This document shows positions 25,214 through 33,748 of a stretch of DNA of 64,000 bases, piece by piece (position 1 is the first letter of the stretch; the number at the start of each line of letters is the position of its first letter). A program made the position numbers and the translations under genes. This stretch comes from Paraburkholderia mimosarum LMG 23256 = NBRC 106338 (lineage in GTDB: Bacteria; Pseudomonadota; Gammaproteobacteria; Burkholderiales; Burkholderiaceae). Under the pieces are notes generated by a model. It was not told the origin of the DNA and did no database searches. It worked only from the letters and a program-made list of their open reading frames with translations. The DNA is taken from NCBI RefSeq assembly GCF_000739815.1, contig NZ_BBJJ01000005.1, positions 1 through 64,000 of the forward strand, read 5' to 3'.

Positions 25214-26262
25214 GTCGAGCTATGCCGCTGCCGCACGGGGCGACGCGATATCGACGATTCGCATGGCGCAGCGCTCAGTGAAGGCACTGACGTTTCCGTG
25301 TGACGACTCGCCCCGTACGACTCGCGCGTCGCCGTTGGCTGATCGGCTGCGCGGTTCGCCGGCGCCGCGACGAGAACCGGACATCGCGCGTCGCGCAGGG
25401 CGCGCGACGCAACGCTGCCGGGCAGTGTCTGCGCCCGAATGCGGCGCCCCTGCAAACCGATGACGAGCATATCGGCGCCCCAGCCGCCCACCTCGCGCAG
25501 GATTGCACTCGCGATGTCGTCGAATTCGTCGTGCGTCGCGAGCGCCGCAAGCGAGACGCGGGCGCCGCATGACGCTACGAGCGATCTGGCGCGGGAGAGC
25601 GTGCTGGCGCGGCCGTCCTCGAACAGATGGCTGAGTTCCGGCCCTCCCACATGGAGCGTGCGCTCCACGACATGGATCACGCGCAACTCCACCTCCGCGG
25701 GCAGGCAGCGCACCGCGAGCTCGAGCGCGGCATAGGCACTTGCGCTTCCGTCGACGGCGATCAGCGCGCGAGCGAGAGGCGGCGCGTCCAGCGCGAGCAA
25801 CTGCGACGGCACATACAGCAATGTGCGGCGCGTCGCATACGCGATTTCTTCCGGGTCGAGCCTGCATGCCCAGTGATGCCCGGGACGATGCGCGGCCAGC
25901 GCCACCAGATCGGCGTCGAAAGCGTCGGCGGCGCGCGCGATGGCGACGGGCGCCTTCGTGTGCAGCACCGCGAGGTCGAGCAACTGCACGTCCGGTTTGC
26001 ACCCATCGAGCGCCAATGCGTCCGCGGCTTCGCGCAGGTCGAGTTCTGCCCGGCGGATCATCGCCGCGTGGGTAGCGGCGGAGTCAGGCAATCCCAGCTG
26101 CAGGGCGGGAAACAGGGCGGCCGGGTCGGCCGTGAGTTCGACGAGTCTGACCGGCGCCTCGCGACCCGCGAGGCGGCAGGCAAACGCCGCGAGCAAAGCC
26201 AGGCCGCGTCCGCCCTCGGCGGTGGCCATGAGGCGATGAAAGGGTTTCGACGGAAGTTCCAT
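25210..26262 (-). CDS. Two-domain universal stress protein, long divergent form
   Basis: Tandem USP, 350 aa. The first half is degenerate (ATAEGGRGLALLAAFACRL; LVALAAHRPGHHW). The second begins ALIAVDGSASAYAAL and has GLQGRRIRAQTLPGSVASRAL, an altered nucleotide loop. About 45 residues after VLVAAP are Ser/Arg/Thr-rich and unlike sister proteins, perhaps read-through into former intergenic DNA. The start at ATG 26262 lacks a strong ribosome site. It is the last gene of a predicted hsp20-usp-usp transcript. Confidence 0.82.
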   Translation of the reverse strand: MELPSKPFHRLMATAEGGRGLALLAAFACRLAGREAPVRLVELTADPAALFPALQLGLPDSAATHAAMIRRAELDLREAADALALDGCKPDVQLLDLAVLHTKAPVAIARAADAFDADLVALAAHRPGHHWACRLDPEEIAYATRRTLLYVPSQLLALDAPPLARALIAVDGSASAYAALELAVRCLPAEVELRVIHVVERTLHVGGPELSHLFEDGRASTLSRARSLVASCGARVSLAALATHDEFDDIASAILREVGGWGADMLVIGLQGRRIRAQTLPGSVASRALRDARCPVLVAAPANRAADQPTATRESYGASRHTETSVPSLSAAPCESSISRRPVRQRHSST

Positions 26263-26323
26263 GAGCGTGTCCCGTGCAATCGAGCGAAGGTCGCCGTGGC
26301 GCCATGCGGCCTCGTTCGGGCCA

Positions 26324-27157
26324 TCACGTCAGCATCGACGTCTTCGAAGCGAGCGGCACGAGGAGCAGCGGCAGCACCGTGCGCTGCGCGACGTCGGCCG
26401 CGACACTCCCATAGCGCCACCGCCCCCCTTCGTGTCCACCGCGCGTGCCGAGCACCAGCAGGTCCGCGCCCCATTGCAGCGCAGCCTGAACGATCGCGTG
26501 CGCCGTTGTCTCGCCATCGTGCCCGGCTTCGAGGATCGCAGCGTCGAAGTCCTCGGGATGCTGCGCGGCCGCCGGGTCGCACGCGAGATACCCCACCCGC
26601 ACCGCCGTGCCCGGGGCAGCCAGCCTGGCCGCTTCCCGCACGGCGCAAGCGGACGCCGCGCTGCCATCGCTCGCCACGAAGACGCGCCGTGGCGGTGCCG
26701 GGCAGTGGCGGGCGGCGGGTGTGGGCAGCAAAAGCACCGGGCACTCCGTTTCGCCCGCGAGCGCGACCGGATTCGCCGGCGCCCCGATGATCAAGTCCGC
26801 CTTCCAGTCGCGTACCGCGCGGGCGAGCGCCTCGGTGCGCGCCGCGCTGTCCGGCCCGGCACCGAGGAATTTGCAGTCCGCTTCGATTCCGCGCAACGCG
26901 AGCAATTCGCGGGAGGCATCGAGCGTGGCGTCCAGCGTGATCCGATTGAAGAAATGCTGTGAGGCGCGCTTGTCCGCGTCCGCTTCGAGCGCGGCCGGAG
27001 CGAGCCCCGCGAGTCGCACGTGCGCGCCTCGTTCGGCCCAGCCCGCCACGCAATCGAGCAGCGCGGCAACGCGCTCCATGCCGGTAAAGAGGACAAAGAG
27101 ACGGGAGTAAGGCGCAACGTGCTGGACCCTGGCGGCCGCCGTAATCGCTCGTTTCAT
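26324..27157 (-). CDS. Two-domain universal stress protein
   Basis: Tandem USP, 277 aa. The first half resembles a flavodoxin-like USP core (LFVLFTGMERVAALLDCV; LIIGAPANPVALAGE). The second contains VFVASDGSAASACAV and GTRGGHEGGRWRYGSVA, an atypical loop. It lies between hsp20 and another USP on the minus strand, 61 bp from the latter. The pair at 25210-27157 is more divergent than other USPs here and may have a separate role. Confidence 0.85.
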   Translation of the reverse strand: MKRAITAAARVQHVAPYSRLFVLFTGMERVAALLDCVAGWAERGAHVRLAGLAPAALEADADKRASQHFFNRITLDATLDASRELLALRGIEADCKFLGAGPDSAARTEALARAVRDWKADLIIGAPANPVALAGETECPVLLLPTPAARHCPAPPRRVFVASDGSAASACAVREAARLAAPGTAVRVGYLACDPAAAQHPEDFDAAILEAGHDGETTAHAIVQAALQWGADLLVLGTRGGHEGGRWRYGSVAADVAQRTVLPLLLVPLASKTSMLT

Positions 27158-27329
27158 TTTTTTGCCCCCCTTGATGCAACCGCCTTGCGTTGCGCCTCAC
27201 GAACGCCGGCCTGCACGAGCGCCCAAAAAAGAAGGCGCCGAGCCGATGCCCCAGCGCCGTAGCGGCGCGCGCCGTGCTCTCGCGCACGGATCGACGCGTC
27301 CTCCTTCCCCTCCGTACGACCTCAGGCGC

Positions 27330-27764
27330 TCACTGGATCTGCAGACGCTTCTGCTCGGCGGGGGCTTTCTTCGGCAGCGTCAGCGAAAGCACGCCATCCT
27401 GATACTGCGCAATCGCGGCGCCCTCGTCGATATCGCTGGCGAGCGAGAACGTGCGCGCAAAGGAGCCGCTGTAACGTTCGCGGCGAATGACGCGGTCGCC
27501 TTCCTTCTGCTCTGTCTTGCGATCGACCTTCGCGTGGATCGAAACGACATTGCCGTCGATCTTCACGTCGATGTCTTTCTTGTCCACTCCCGGAAGTTCG
27601 GCCTTCACCGTATAGGCCTTGTCGTTCTCCGTGACGTCGAGCTTCATCGCCGAGAGTTCGCTCTCCTCGTTGGCGAGCATGCCGCGCATCGGCCGGAACA
27701 GCCCCTGGAAGAGGTCCGAAACGGGCTCCATGGAAAACGGGTCATAACGTGTCAGATTGCTCAT
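27330..27764 (-). CDS. hsp20: Hsp20/alpha-crystallin small heat shock protein
   Basis: 144 aa, ATP-independent holdase that binds unfolding proteins. The alpha-crystallin domain covers about residues 38-135 (LDVTENDKAYTVKAELPGV; RRERYSGSFARTFSL; DGVLSLTLPKK). The C-terminal oligomerisation motif is reduced to RLQIQ. It has a strong FNR-type promoter (27825-27865) and heads the run toward two USP genes. HspX, an alpha-crystallin, is a hallmark of the mycobacterial hypoxic response. Confidence 0.95.
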   Translation of the reverse strand: MSNLTRYDPFSMEPVSDLFQGLFRPMRGMLANEESELSAMKLDVTENDKAYTVKAELPGVDKKDIDVKIDGNVVSIHAKVDRKTEQKEGDRVIRRERYSGSFARTFSLASDIDEGAAIAQYQDGVLSLTLPKKAPAEQKRLQIQ

Positions 27765-27824
27765 TGCATTGCCTCCTTTAGGCGTTCGTGGCGCACGAAC
27801 CCTGCGATGAGTCGCGCCGTATTC

Positions 27825-27865
27825 AATCTACGCAGGGACGGCGTTATCCGATTGATCTGGCTCAA
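27825..27865 (-). promoter_or_regulatory. FNR-type promoter of hsp20
   Basis: Box TTGAT-CTGG-CTCAA (27852-27865) with TAGATT on the minus strand after exactly 21 nt. The predicted RNA start is about 55 bp before the hsp20 ATG. Confidence 0.72.
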
Positions 27866-27918
27866 TGACTCCTTTTTCCGAAATCCGCGTTCGCCGAGGC
27901 CGATGCACAAGGAGATGC

Positions 27919-27959
27919 TTGATTCAAATCAAGCGTGACGCGCCCTGCGTTCCTAGACT
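27919..27959 (+). promoter_or_regulatory. FNR-type promoter of the USP pair at 28018-29413
   Basis: Perfect box TTGAT-TCAA-ATCAA (27919-27932) and TAGACT after 21 nt (27954-27959), identical in layout to 12757-12797. It is divergent from the hsp20 promoter. Confidence 0.8.
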
Positions 27960-28017
27960 CGAATCACCAATCCCCGCCCGATGGGGCGGTGCGACCACCC
28001 GTTCGCTGGAGATCACG

Positions 28018-28857
28018 ATGAGCTACAAGACCCTCCTGGTGCATGTGGACACGAGCGCGCGCGCAAACGCGCGACTCTCGCTTGCGCTAAGGCTGGCAGG
28101 CCGGTTCGGCGCGCATCTGGATGGACTGTTCGCGACCTTCGAGCCGCAACCGCGCGACTTTTATGTGATGTCCGGCACTGCCGACTATTACGACACACAT
28201 CGCAAGCTGCGCCGCGAACAGCGCGGCGCGATCGAGCGGCTCTTTCGTGCCGAACTGACGCGCGTGCAGATCGACGGCGTCTGGCTTGCCTCCGAGGGAG
28301 ACCCTGTCACGACGGTCATGCAGCACAGCCGGGCCGCGGACCTCGTGGTACTCGGGCAGCCCGATCCGGACGATCCGGAGTCCTATATTGCCGAACACTT
28401 TCCGGAAACCGTCATCCTCGGCGCGGGCGGCCCTGTGCTGCTGATGCCGTACACAGGCACATTCGATTCGATCGGCGAACGCGTGCTCGTGGCCTGGAAC
28501 GGCAGCCGCGAGGCCGCTCGCGCGGTTCACGACGCCATGCCTTTCATCGCGCGGGCGGCGCATGTGACCATCGTGGCCGCTTCCACGGCCTTTACGCCGG
28601 CCGAGTCGCAGGCGTCGTGCGCCGACCTCGCGGCCATGCTTGCGCGCCACGGCGCGACGACGGTCCACATCACGCGGTTCGAGCGCGACGCAGTCGAATC
28701 CATCGGCGATGCGTTGCTCAGTTATGCGGCCGATGGCGGTTACGACCTGCTGGTGATGGGCGCCTACGGTCATGCGCGCATTCAGGAGCTCGTATTGGGC
28801 GGCGCCACGCGCTCGATCCTTTCGACGATGACGCTGCCGGTGCTCATGTCTCATTGA
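28018..28857 (+). CDS. Two-domain universal stress protein (VLMSH subtype)
   Basis: Tandem USP, 279 aa, starting MSYKTLLVHVDTSARAN and ending PVLMSH; it is closely similar along its length to the USP at 46645-47484 (same insert DFYVMSG/GFYAMTA and PDDPESYIAE/PKDPESYVAD). The second domain has GAYGHARIQELVLGGAT. The start at 28018 follows homology. A single-domain USP follows 52 bp downstream. Confidence 0.92.
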   Translation: MSYKTLLVHVDTSARANARLSLALRLAGRFGAHLDGLFATFEPQPRDFYVMSGTADYYDTHRKLRREQRGAIERLFRAELTRVQIDGVWLASEGDPVTTVMQHSRAADLVVLGQPDPDDPESYIAEHFPETVILGAGGPVLLMPYTGTFDSIGERVLVAWNGSREAARAVHDAMPFIARAAHVTIVAASTAFTPAESQASCADLAAMLARHGATTVHITRFERDAVESIGDALLSYAADGGYDLLVMGAYGHARIQELVLGGATRSILSTMTLPVLMSH

Positions 28858-28909
28858 CGGACCGTCGCCCATCACCTTCATTTCCAGGCCGATCCAGGGA
28901 GGGCCTGCC

Positions 28910-29413
28910 ATGTACTCGCGCATTCTGGTCGCACTCGATGGCAGCAAGACTGCCTCACACGCCCTCGACACCGCGATCAGACTCGCGCTCGATAACGGCG
29001 CGGAACTCCAGGCGCTCTATGTGATCGACCTGCCGGTCATCGCGTACGACGTGCCCGGCTACGATCCCTCGATCGTGCGAGCCGCGTATATCGAGGAAGG
29101 CCGCATCATTCTCGGCGATGCACAAGCACGGATGGCGCAGCATGGCGTGAAAGGCACGTCGCGCCCGGTCGAAGTCGAACTCCCCGCGGAAGATGTGGCG
29201 CAATGCATCCAGCGCGTCGCCGCTGAATGGCCGGCCGATCTCATCGTCATGGGCACCCACGGCCGCCGCGGCGTGCGCCGCCTCGTGCTCGGGAGCGTCG
29301 CCGAGCGCGTGCTGCGGTGTGCGACCTGTCCCGTGCTGCTCGTGCCGGCGCGCGTGGTGCCAGGTGATGAGCACGAGGGGACCGCACCACACCATGCACG
29401 GGTTTCGGCGTGA
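28910..29413 (+). CDS. Single-domain universal stress protein
   Basis: 167 aa, starting MYSRILVALDGSKTASHAL. The ATP-binding loop is intact (GTHGRRGVRRLVLGSVAERV). The C-terminal tail of about 18 residues after LLVPARV is unlike the family and His-rich. AGGGAGG precedes ATG 28910. It ends one base before the stop of the convergent DUF1488 gene. Confidence 0.92.
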   Translation: MYSRILVALDGSKTASHALDTAIRLALDNGAELQALYVIDLPVIAYDVPGYDPSIVRAAYIEEGRIILGDAQARMAQHGVKGTSRPVEVELPAEDVAQCIQRVAAEWPADLIVMGTHGRRGVRRLVLGSVAERVLRCATCPVLLVPARVVPGDEHEGTAPHHARVSA

Positions 29414-29414
29414 A

Positions 29415-29744
29415 CTACGCAGGCGCATCGCCTCCCGGAGCCGCGTTTGACCCCGCAGCCTCATCCGAATCGCTGTACATGCGGAAAAATCCGCTATGAA
29501 GCGTAATCGCCTCGGACCGCGTCGCCTCGATCAGGCGAGCCGCGGCCCTTTCGATTGCGGGCCTATGCGCCAGAAAGGCGCCGCGTAGATCCGCTTCGCG
29601 CAGCGAGGCCGCGCCGAAATGATCTTCGAGCGCCTCGGCCGTGATGGCGCATTCGACACTCAGGTCGCCTGCCGTGGCGGGAAAGGTCAGCGTGAGGCGG
29701 TTGGCGTCATACTGCGGCGGCCGGTCGGGAAAGATGATGTTCAT
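29415..29744 (-). CDS. DUF1488 family protein
   Basis: 109 aa. The pattern PQYDANRLTLTFPAT...VECAITAEALEDHFGA is that of DUF1488, a small proteobacterial family of unknown function. AGGGGG precedes ATG 29744. It is the last gene of a predicted four-gene minus-strand operon led by the alcohol dehydrogenase. No catalytic motif is visible. Confidence 0.78.
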   Translation of the reverse strand: MNIIFPDRPPQYDANRLTLTFPATAGDLSVECAITAEALEDHFGAASLREADLRGAFLAHRPAIERAAARLIEATRSEAITLHSGFFRMYSDSDEAAGSNAAPGGDAPA

Positions 29745-29781
29745 GCTGATGATCCCCCTGGCATGAGCGTGGGTGAGCGAG

Positions 29782-30252
29782 CTAGATCGTGATGTAGCCC
29801 TGGAAGGACCAGGGCAGCGCCATCTGCGAGTCAACCGCCGCGGCGCCGCGCGCGACACAGCTGCCGAAAAAGCCGGGCGCGCCATCGGCCGAAAACACCG
29901 GCACGAACGAGAGCGAATCGTTGATCGTGACGAGGAAGTCAGGGTTGTAGCTCGACGGCGCGACAATCTTCACCGACTCGAAGAAGGCTGCGCCATCCGC
30001 ATTGCGCGCCCATTCGGCGGCTTGCGTCGGCGTGGGCGCGCGCATCTCGTAGCACGCAGGCAACTCGATGCTCTGCTCGCCGTGGGAAATCTGCGCGGCC
30101 GCCCGGAAGACCATCGTCGCTCCCGGATAGGGCAGGCAGCGCGGCGACTGCGGCACCGGACCTTCGGGCCCGAGCCGCAGCGGCGGCCACGCCGCGAGCG
30201 AAAGGCACAACACGGGCGTGCGTTGAACAAAGTAATCAGCGAGCCAGTTCAT
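29782..30252 (-). CDS. Hypothetical protein, 156 aa
   Basis: I do not recognise this protein. It starts MNWLADYFVQRTPV and has no signal peptide or membrane helix. The body carries YEMRAPTPTQAAEWARNADG and NDSLSFVPVFSADG. AAGGAG lies 7 nt before ATG 30252. It is 32 bp behind the LOG-family gene and 37 bp before the DUF1488 gene, so an operon is likely. Confidence 0.65.
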   Translation of the reverse strand: MNWLADYFVQRTPVLCLSLAAWPPLRLGPEGPVPQSPRCLPYPGATMVFRAAAQISHGEQSIELPACYEMRAPTPTQAAEWARNADGAAFFESVKIVAPSSYNPDFLVTINDSLSFVPVFSADGAPGFFGSCVARGAAAVDSQMALPWSFQGYITI

Positions 30253-30284
30253 CTCTCTCTCCTTGCGGCGGACTGCCTGATGGG

Positions 30285-31217
30285 TCAGTCCTCTCCATAC
30301 CAGTTGCGAATTGCGCTCCAGATTTCCCCGGCCGATTCGCAGTAGCGAAAGAGCGCGAGATCGTCCGGGTCGATCATGCCGGCCTCGGCCATGGCGTCGA
30401 AGTCGATCACACTGCGCCACCACGTCTCGCCGGCGAGCAGGACAGGGATCGGTGCAATCTTCCCCGTCTGCAAAAGCGTCAGGACTTCGAACAGTTCGTC
30501 GCAGGTTCCGTAACCGCCGGGAAAAAACACGGCCGCCTTCGCGCGCTCCAGCAAATGGAGCTTGCGAATGGCGAAGTAATGAAAGCGAAAACACAGTTCC
30601 GGCGTCAGATACGCATTGGGAAACTGTTCGCGTGGCAAGCTGATGTTCATCCCCACCGTGGGCGCTTCTACATCGAACGCTCCACGGTTGGCAGCTTCCA
30701 TGATGCCGGGGCCGCCGCCCGTCACGACCGTGAGCTTCGGAAGCTTGCTCGTGCCCGGCGCGCGGCCGATCAGCGAGCCGAGTTCGCGCGCGACGTCGTA
30801 GTAGACGCTGCGGCGCAGTAGCGCTTGCGCCACGCGCAGTTCGCGCTGCGGATCGGCGCCTGCATCGGCCAGGGCGAGGCGCCGCGCGGCGGCGAGCCGC
30901 TTGCGCGCTCGCGCCGGGCTCGTGACGCGCGTGCTTCCATAAACGACCACGGTATGGGCAATGCCGGATCGCTGCAGGCGTTCTTCGGTTTTCCAGTAGT
31001 CCAATTGCAGCCGCACGCCGCACATCTCCGGTCGCCGCAAAAACTCAGCGTCCTCGTCGGCCTGGACGTAGCTCTGGCTCTCGATCAGCTGGCGCACGCG
31101 CGGCGCCAGCCGCACCGCATCCTCGCCTGCCCGCTGCCGTTCGCGTGGCCCCTGACGCGCCACGCGCGCCTCGGAACGGTCAAGGCGCACGACGGTGGAA
31201 AGACCCCGGTTGCCCAT
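30285..31217 (-). CDS. LOG-family nucleotide 5'-monophosphate phosphoribohydrolase-like protein
   Basis: 310 aa. Seen: a Rossmann-like fold with VVVYGSTRV, the LOG signature GGGPGIMEAANRGA and PGGYGTCDELFEVLT. LOG proteins cleave the ribose-base bond of nucleoside monophosphates (cytokinin activation in plants, PpnN-type nucleotide turnover in bacteria). About 75 extra N-terminal residues are Arg-rich. The gene is only 6 bp behind the alcohol dehydrogenase and surely co-transcribed. I infer purine salvage or stringent-response-linked nucleotide turnover. Confidence 0.85.
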   Translation of the reverse strand: MGNRGLSTVVRLDRSEARVARQGPRERQRAGEDAVRLAPRVRQLIESQSYVQADEDAEFLRRPEMCGVRLQLDYWKTEERLQRSGIAHTVVVYGSTRVTSPARARKRLAAARRLALADAGADPQRELRVAQALLRRSVYYDVARELGSLIGRAPGTSKLPKLTVVTGGGPGIMEAANRGAFDVEAPTVGMNISLPREQFPNAYLTPELCFRFHYFAIRKLHLLERAKAAVFFPGGYGTCDELFEVLTLLQTGKIAPIPVLLAGETWWRSVIDFDAMAEAGMIDPDDLALFRYCESAGEIWSAIRNWYGED

Positions 31218-31223
31218 GGCGCC

Positions 31224-32261
31224 TCACATCTCGATGATGACTTTCAGCGCCTGCGTGCTCGCCGCGTGCGAAAACGTCTCGTAGGCCTTGAGCACGTCTT
31301 CGAACGCGAAACGATGCGTGATCAGGCGGCTCGGGTCGATGCGCCCCGAGCACACGGTCTTGAGCAGCATGGGCGTGCTGACCGTGTCGACGAGACGCGT
31401 CGTGATCGTCACGTTGCGGTCCCAGAGCTTGTCGAGGAACAGCGAAGCCGGCACGCCATGCACGCCGACGTTCGCAATCACACCGCCAGGCGCGACCAGT
31501 CGCTCGCAAAGCTCGAACGTCGCGGGCACGCCGACCGCTTCGATGGCGCAGTCCACGCCCACGCCGTCGGTAAGCTTCATCACGGCTTCGACGGCGTCGC
31601 TCGCGCGCGGGTCGACGCACGCGGTCGCGCCGAATCGCTTCGCGCATTCCAGACGGTTCGCGTCCATGTCGATCATGATGATCTGCGCAGGCGAATAGAA
31701 CTGCGCAGTCAGGAGCGCGGCCAGCCCGATCGGGCCCGAGCCGACGATGGCGACCGTGCTGCCCGGCTCGACCTTGCCGTTGAGCACGCCGCATTCGAAG
31801 CCCGTTGGCAGGATGTCCGAGAGCATCACGAGCGCCGCTTCGTCGAGGCCGGCGGGAATCCGGTAGAGGCTCGTCTGCGCGTGCGGCGTGCGCACGTACT
31901 CGGCCTGGGTGCCGTCGATGCGGTTGCCGAGAATCCAGCCGCCCGTCTTGCAGTGCGAGTACATGCCGCGCCGGCAGTATTCGCACTGCCCGCAGCTCGA
32001 AATGCATGAGACGAGCACGTGATCGCCTGCCTTCAGCGTCGACACGCCGCTGCCGACTTCATGAACCACGCCCACGCCTTCGTGGCCGAGGATTCGGCCG
32101 GGCTCGCAACTCGGCACGTCACCCTTGAGAATGTGCAGATCGGTGCCGCAGATCGTCGTTTTGGAGATCTTGACGATCGCGTCGCCGGGGCCCTGCAAGG
32201 TGGGCATCGGCCGCGTTTCGACGGCGAACTTGCCCGGGCCGTTGTAGACCAGTGCTTTCAT
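31224..32261 (-). CDS. Zinc-dependent alcohol dehydrogenase (MDR family)
   Basis: 345 aa. Seen: catalytic zinc ligands in ICGTDLHILKG and GHEGVGVVHEVG, the structural zinc cysteines CGQCEYCRRGMYSHC, and the NAD loop IVGSGPIGLAA. It resembles Burkholderiaceae threonine/alcohol dehydrogenase-type enzymes that oxidise or regenerate short-chain alcohols. It may re-oxidise NADH by reducing aldehydes under low oxygen (inference). It heads the operon adh-LOG-hypothetical-DUF1488 behind the FNR-type promoter at 32327. Confidence 0.92.
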   Translation of the reverse strand: MKALVYNGPGKFAVETRPMPTLQGPGDAIVKISKTTICGTDLHILKGDVPSCEPGRILGHEGVGVVHEVGSGVSTLKAGDHVLVSCISSCGQCEYCRRGMYSHCKTGGWILGNRIDGTQAEYVRTPHAQTSLYRIPAGLDEAALVMLSDILPTGFECGVLNGKVEPGSTVAIVGSGPIGLAALLTAQFYSPAQIIMIDMDANRLECAKRFGATACVDPRASDAVEAVMKLTDGVGVDCAIEAVGVPATFELCERLVAPGGVIANVGVHGVPASLFLDKLWDRNVTITTRLVDTVSTPMLLKTVCSGRIDPSRLITHRFAFEDVLKAYETFSHAASTQALKVIIEM

Positions 32262-32326
32262 GTTCCCTCCAGGAATGTTCGGAACCGCGCCCGGGGGCGC
32301 GGCCGTGACGGTGCAACGCTTTGCTC

Positions 32327-32367
32327 ATGATGCGCGGTGGTCGGGCCGCACATTTGACATCGATCAA
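32327..32367 (-). promoter_or_regulatory. FNR-type promoter of the alcohol dehydrogenase operon
   Basis: Box TTGAC-ATCG-ATCAA (32354-32367) and CATCAT on the minus strand after 21 nt. Confidence 0.65.
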
Positions 32368-32388
32368 TCGCTTGCCAGGCTGGCGGAA

Positions 32389-33738
32389 TCAATCGCCAAA
32401 TGTGCGCGTGTGGTCGTCGTAAGTGAACAACCCGGCGTACCGGCCCCAGTCGATCGCGGTCCGCAGCGTCGTTTCGGCGTCGGCGCGATGCAGGTGGTCC
32501 TCCAGTTCGAGCTCGAAGCGCGCACGCGGCGCTCGGTGCCCTTCCCGTTCGTCCAGGACCTCGCGGATGTGCGCGATGAGCGGCACGAACTGCACCACGT
32601 GTTCGCGAAAGAGCTGCTTGCGTTCGCTGTCTCCGGCGTGCACGAACATGCGACCGGCCGCCGTGAGCTTGATCGTGCGCTCCTGCAACTCCGCGAACGC
32701 CAGCAGATGCAGTGCGGCGGCCACGGGAAAGAGCTCGTCGGGTTTGAGCATCAGCGCGGCGGCCATCTGCGCCAGTTCTGCGTGGCCCTCGTGTGCGGCC
32801 GCCGCGAGCGCGTCGATGAAGCCCACGAGGCGATGGCTCGATACGGCGGGCAGGCGCAGGGCAAACGCACCGCGTACCGTGCCGGAGCCGTTGCCGGATT
32901 CGGCGAGGCGCGCGGTCAGGATGCCGTACAGCGTGTCGACGATCGCGCGAAACGCCGGATCGAGCCGGTTGCGCGGGCGCGGCAGCGGCACGTTCAGCGT
33001 CGCCACGATATGTCCAGGATGGCCGCCCAGCACGTGGATGCGGTCGCACATCAGCACCGCTTCCTCGATGTTGTGCGTGACCATGAGCACCGCCTCGATC
33101 GGCGTTTGCCGCTGCGTCCAGAGGTCGAGAAAGTCGCTGCGCAGCGTTTCGGCGGTCAGCACGTCGAGCGCCGAAAACGGCTCGTCCATGAGCAGCAGTT
33201 TCGGCTCGCTCACGAGCGCCCGCGCAAAGCCCACGCGCTGGCGCATGCCGCCGGAGAGTTCGCGAGGAAACGCGGATTCGAAGCCTTCGAGCCCGATCAT
33301 CTCGATGGCGGCCATCGCGCGCTCGCGCACCACGCCGGGTTCGAGCCCCGAGGCATCGAGTCCCAGCTCGACGTTGGCGAGCACCGTGAGCCACGGGTAC
33401 AGCGCAAACGTCTGGAACACCACGGCGATGCCCTCGGCGGGGCCTGCAAGCGGCGCGCTCCGGTACAGCACCCGGCCCGCCGAGGGGCGCGCGAGGCCGG
33501 CGGCCACACGCAGGAGCGTCGACTTGCCGGACCCCGAGCGCCCGAGCAGGCCGAGGATTTCGCCCTCGCGCAGCGTCACGTCGATGTCGACGAGGACCGG
33601 CAACGGTTCGCCGGAGGGGCGGGCGAACGACATGCCTACGCGTTCGAGTTCCAGCACCGGCGCAGCGACGCCAGCTTCGGGCGTGCGGTCGAGTGTCATC
33701 GGGGGGCTGTCGGGAACTGACATTGAGGTGGCTTCCAT
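32389..33738 (-). CDS. ABC transporter ATP-binding protein, NitT/TauT type, with C-terminal extension
   Basis: 449 aa. Seen: Walker A GLLGRSGSGKSTLL, the signature LSGGMRQRVGFARAL, Walker B LLLMDEPFSALD and the switch His in MVTHNIEE. From about residue 285 an extra AAA-associated domain follows, as in some nitrate/sulfonate-type ATPases. It partners the fused permease whose stop is 10 bp upstream. Start 33738 is chosen as the first ATG; an ATG at 33723 is an alternative. No binding protein is encoded next to it, so the substrate is unknown. Confidence 0.88.
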   Translation of the reverse strand: MEATSMSVPDSPPMTLDRTPEAGVAAPVLELERVGMSFARPSGEPLPVLVDIDVTLREGEILGLLGRSGSGKSTLLRVAAGLARPSAGRVLYRSAPLAGPAEGIAVVFQTFALYPWLTVLANVELGLDASGLEPGVVRERAMAAIEMIGLEGFESAFPRELSGGMRQRVGFARALVSEPKLLLMDEPFSALDVLTAETLRSDFLDLWTQRQTPIEAVLMVTHNIEEAVLMCDRIHVLGGHPGHIVATLNVPLPRPRNRLDPAFRAIVDTLYGILTARLAESGNGSGTVRGAFALRLPAVSSHRLVGFIDALAAAAHEGHAELAQMAAALMLKPDELFPVAAALHLLAFAELQERTIKLTAAGRMFVHAGDSERKQLFREHVVQFVPLIAHIREVLDEREGHRAPRARFELELEDHLHRADAETTLRTAIDWGRYAGLFTYDDHTRTFGD

Positions 33739-33748
33739 GACGACAGGT

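Noticed and set aside
27181..27250. Possible terminator hairpin (GCGCC ... GGCGC with A-rich loop) between hsp20 and the USP
   Set aside because: The run of A lies in the loop, not as a T-run after the stem, and the genes are likely one transcript.
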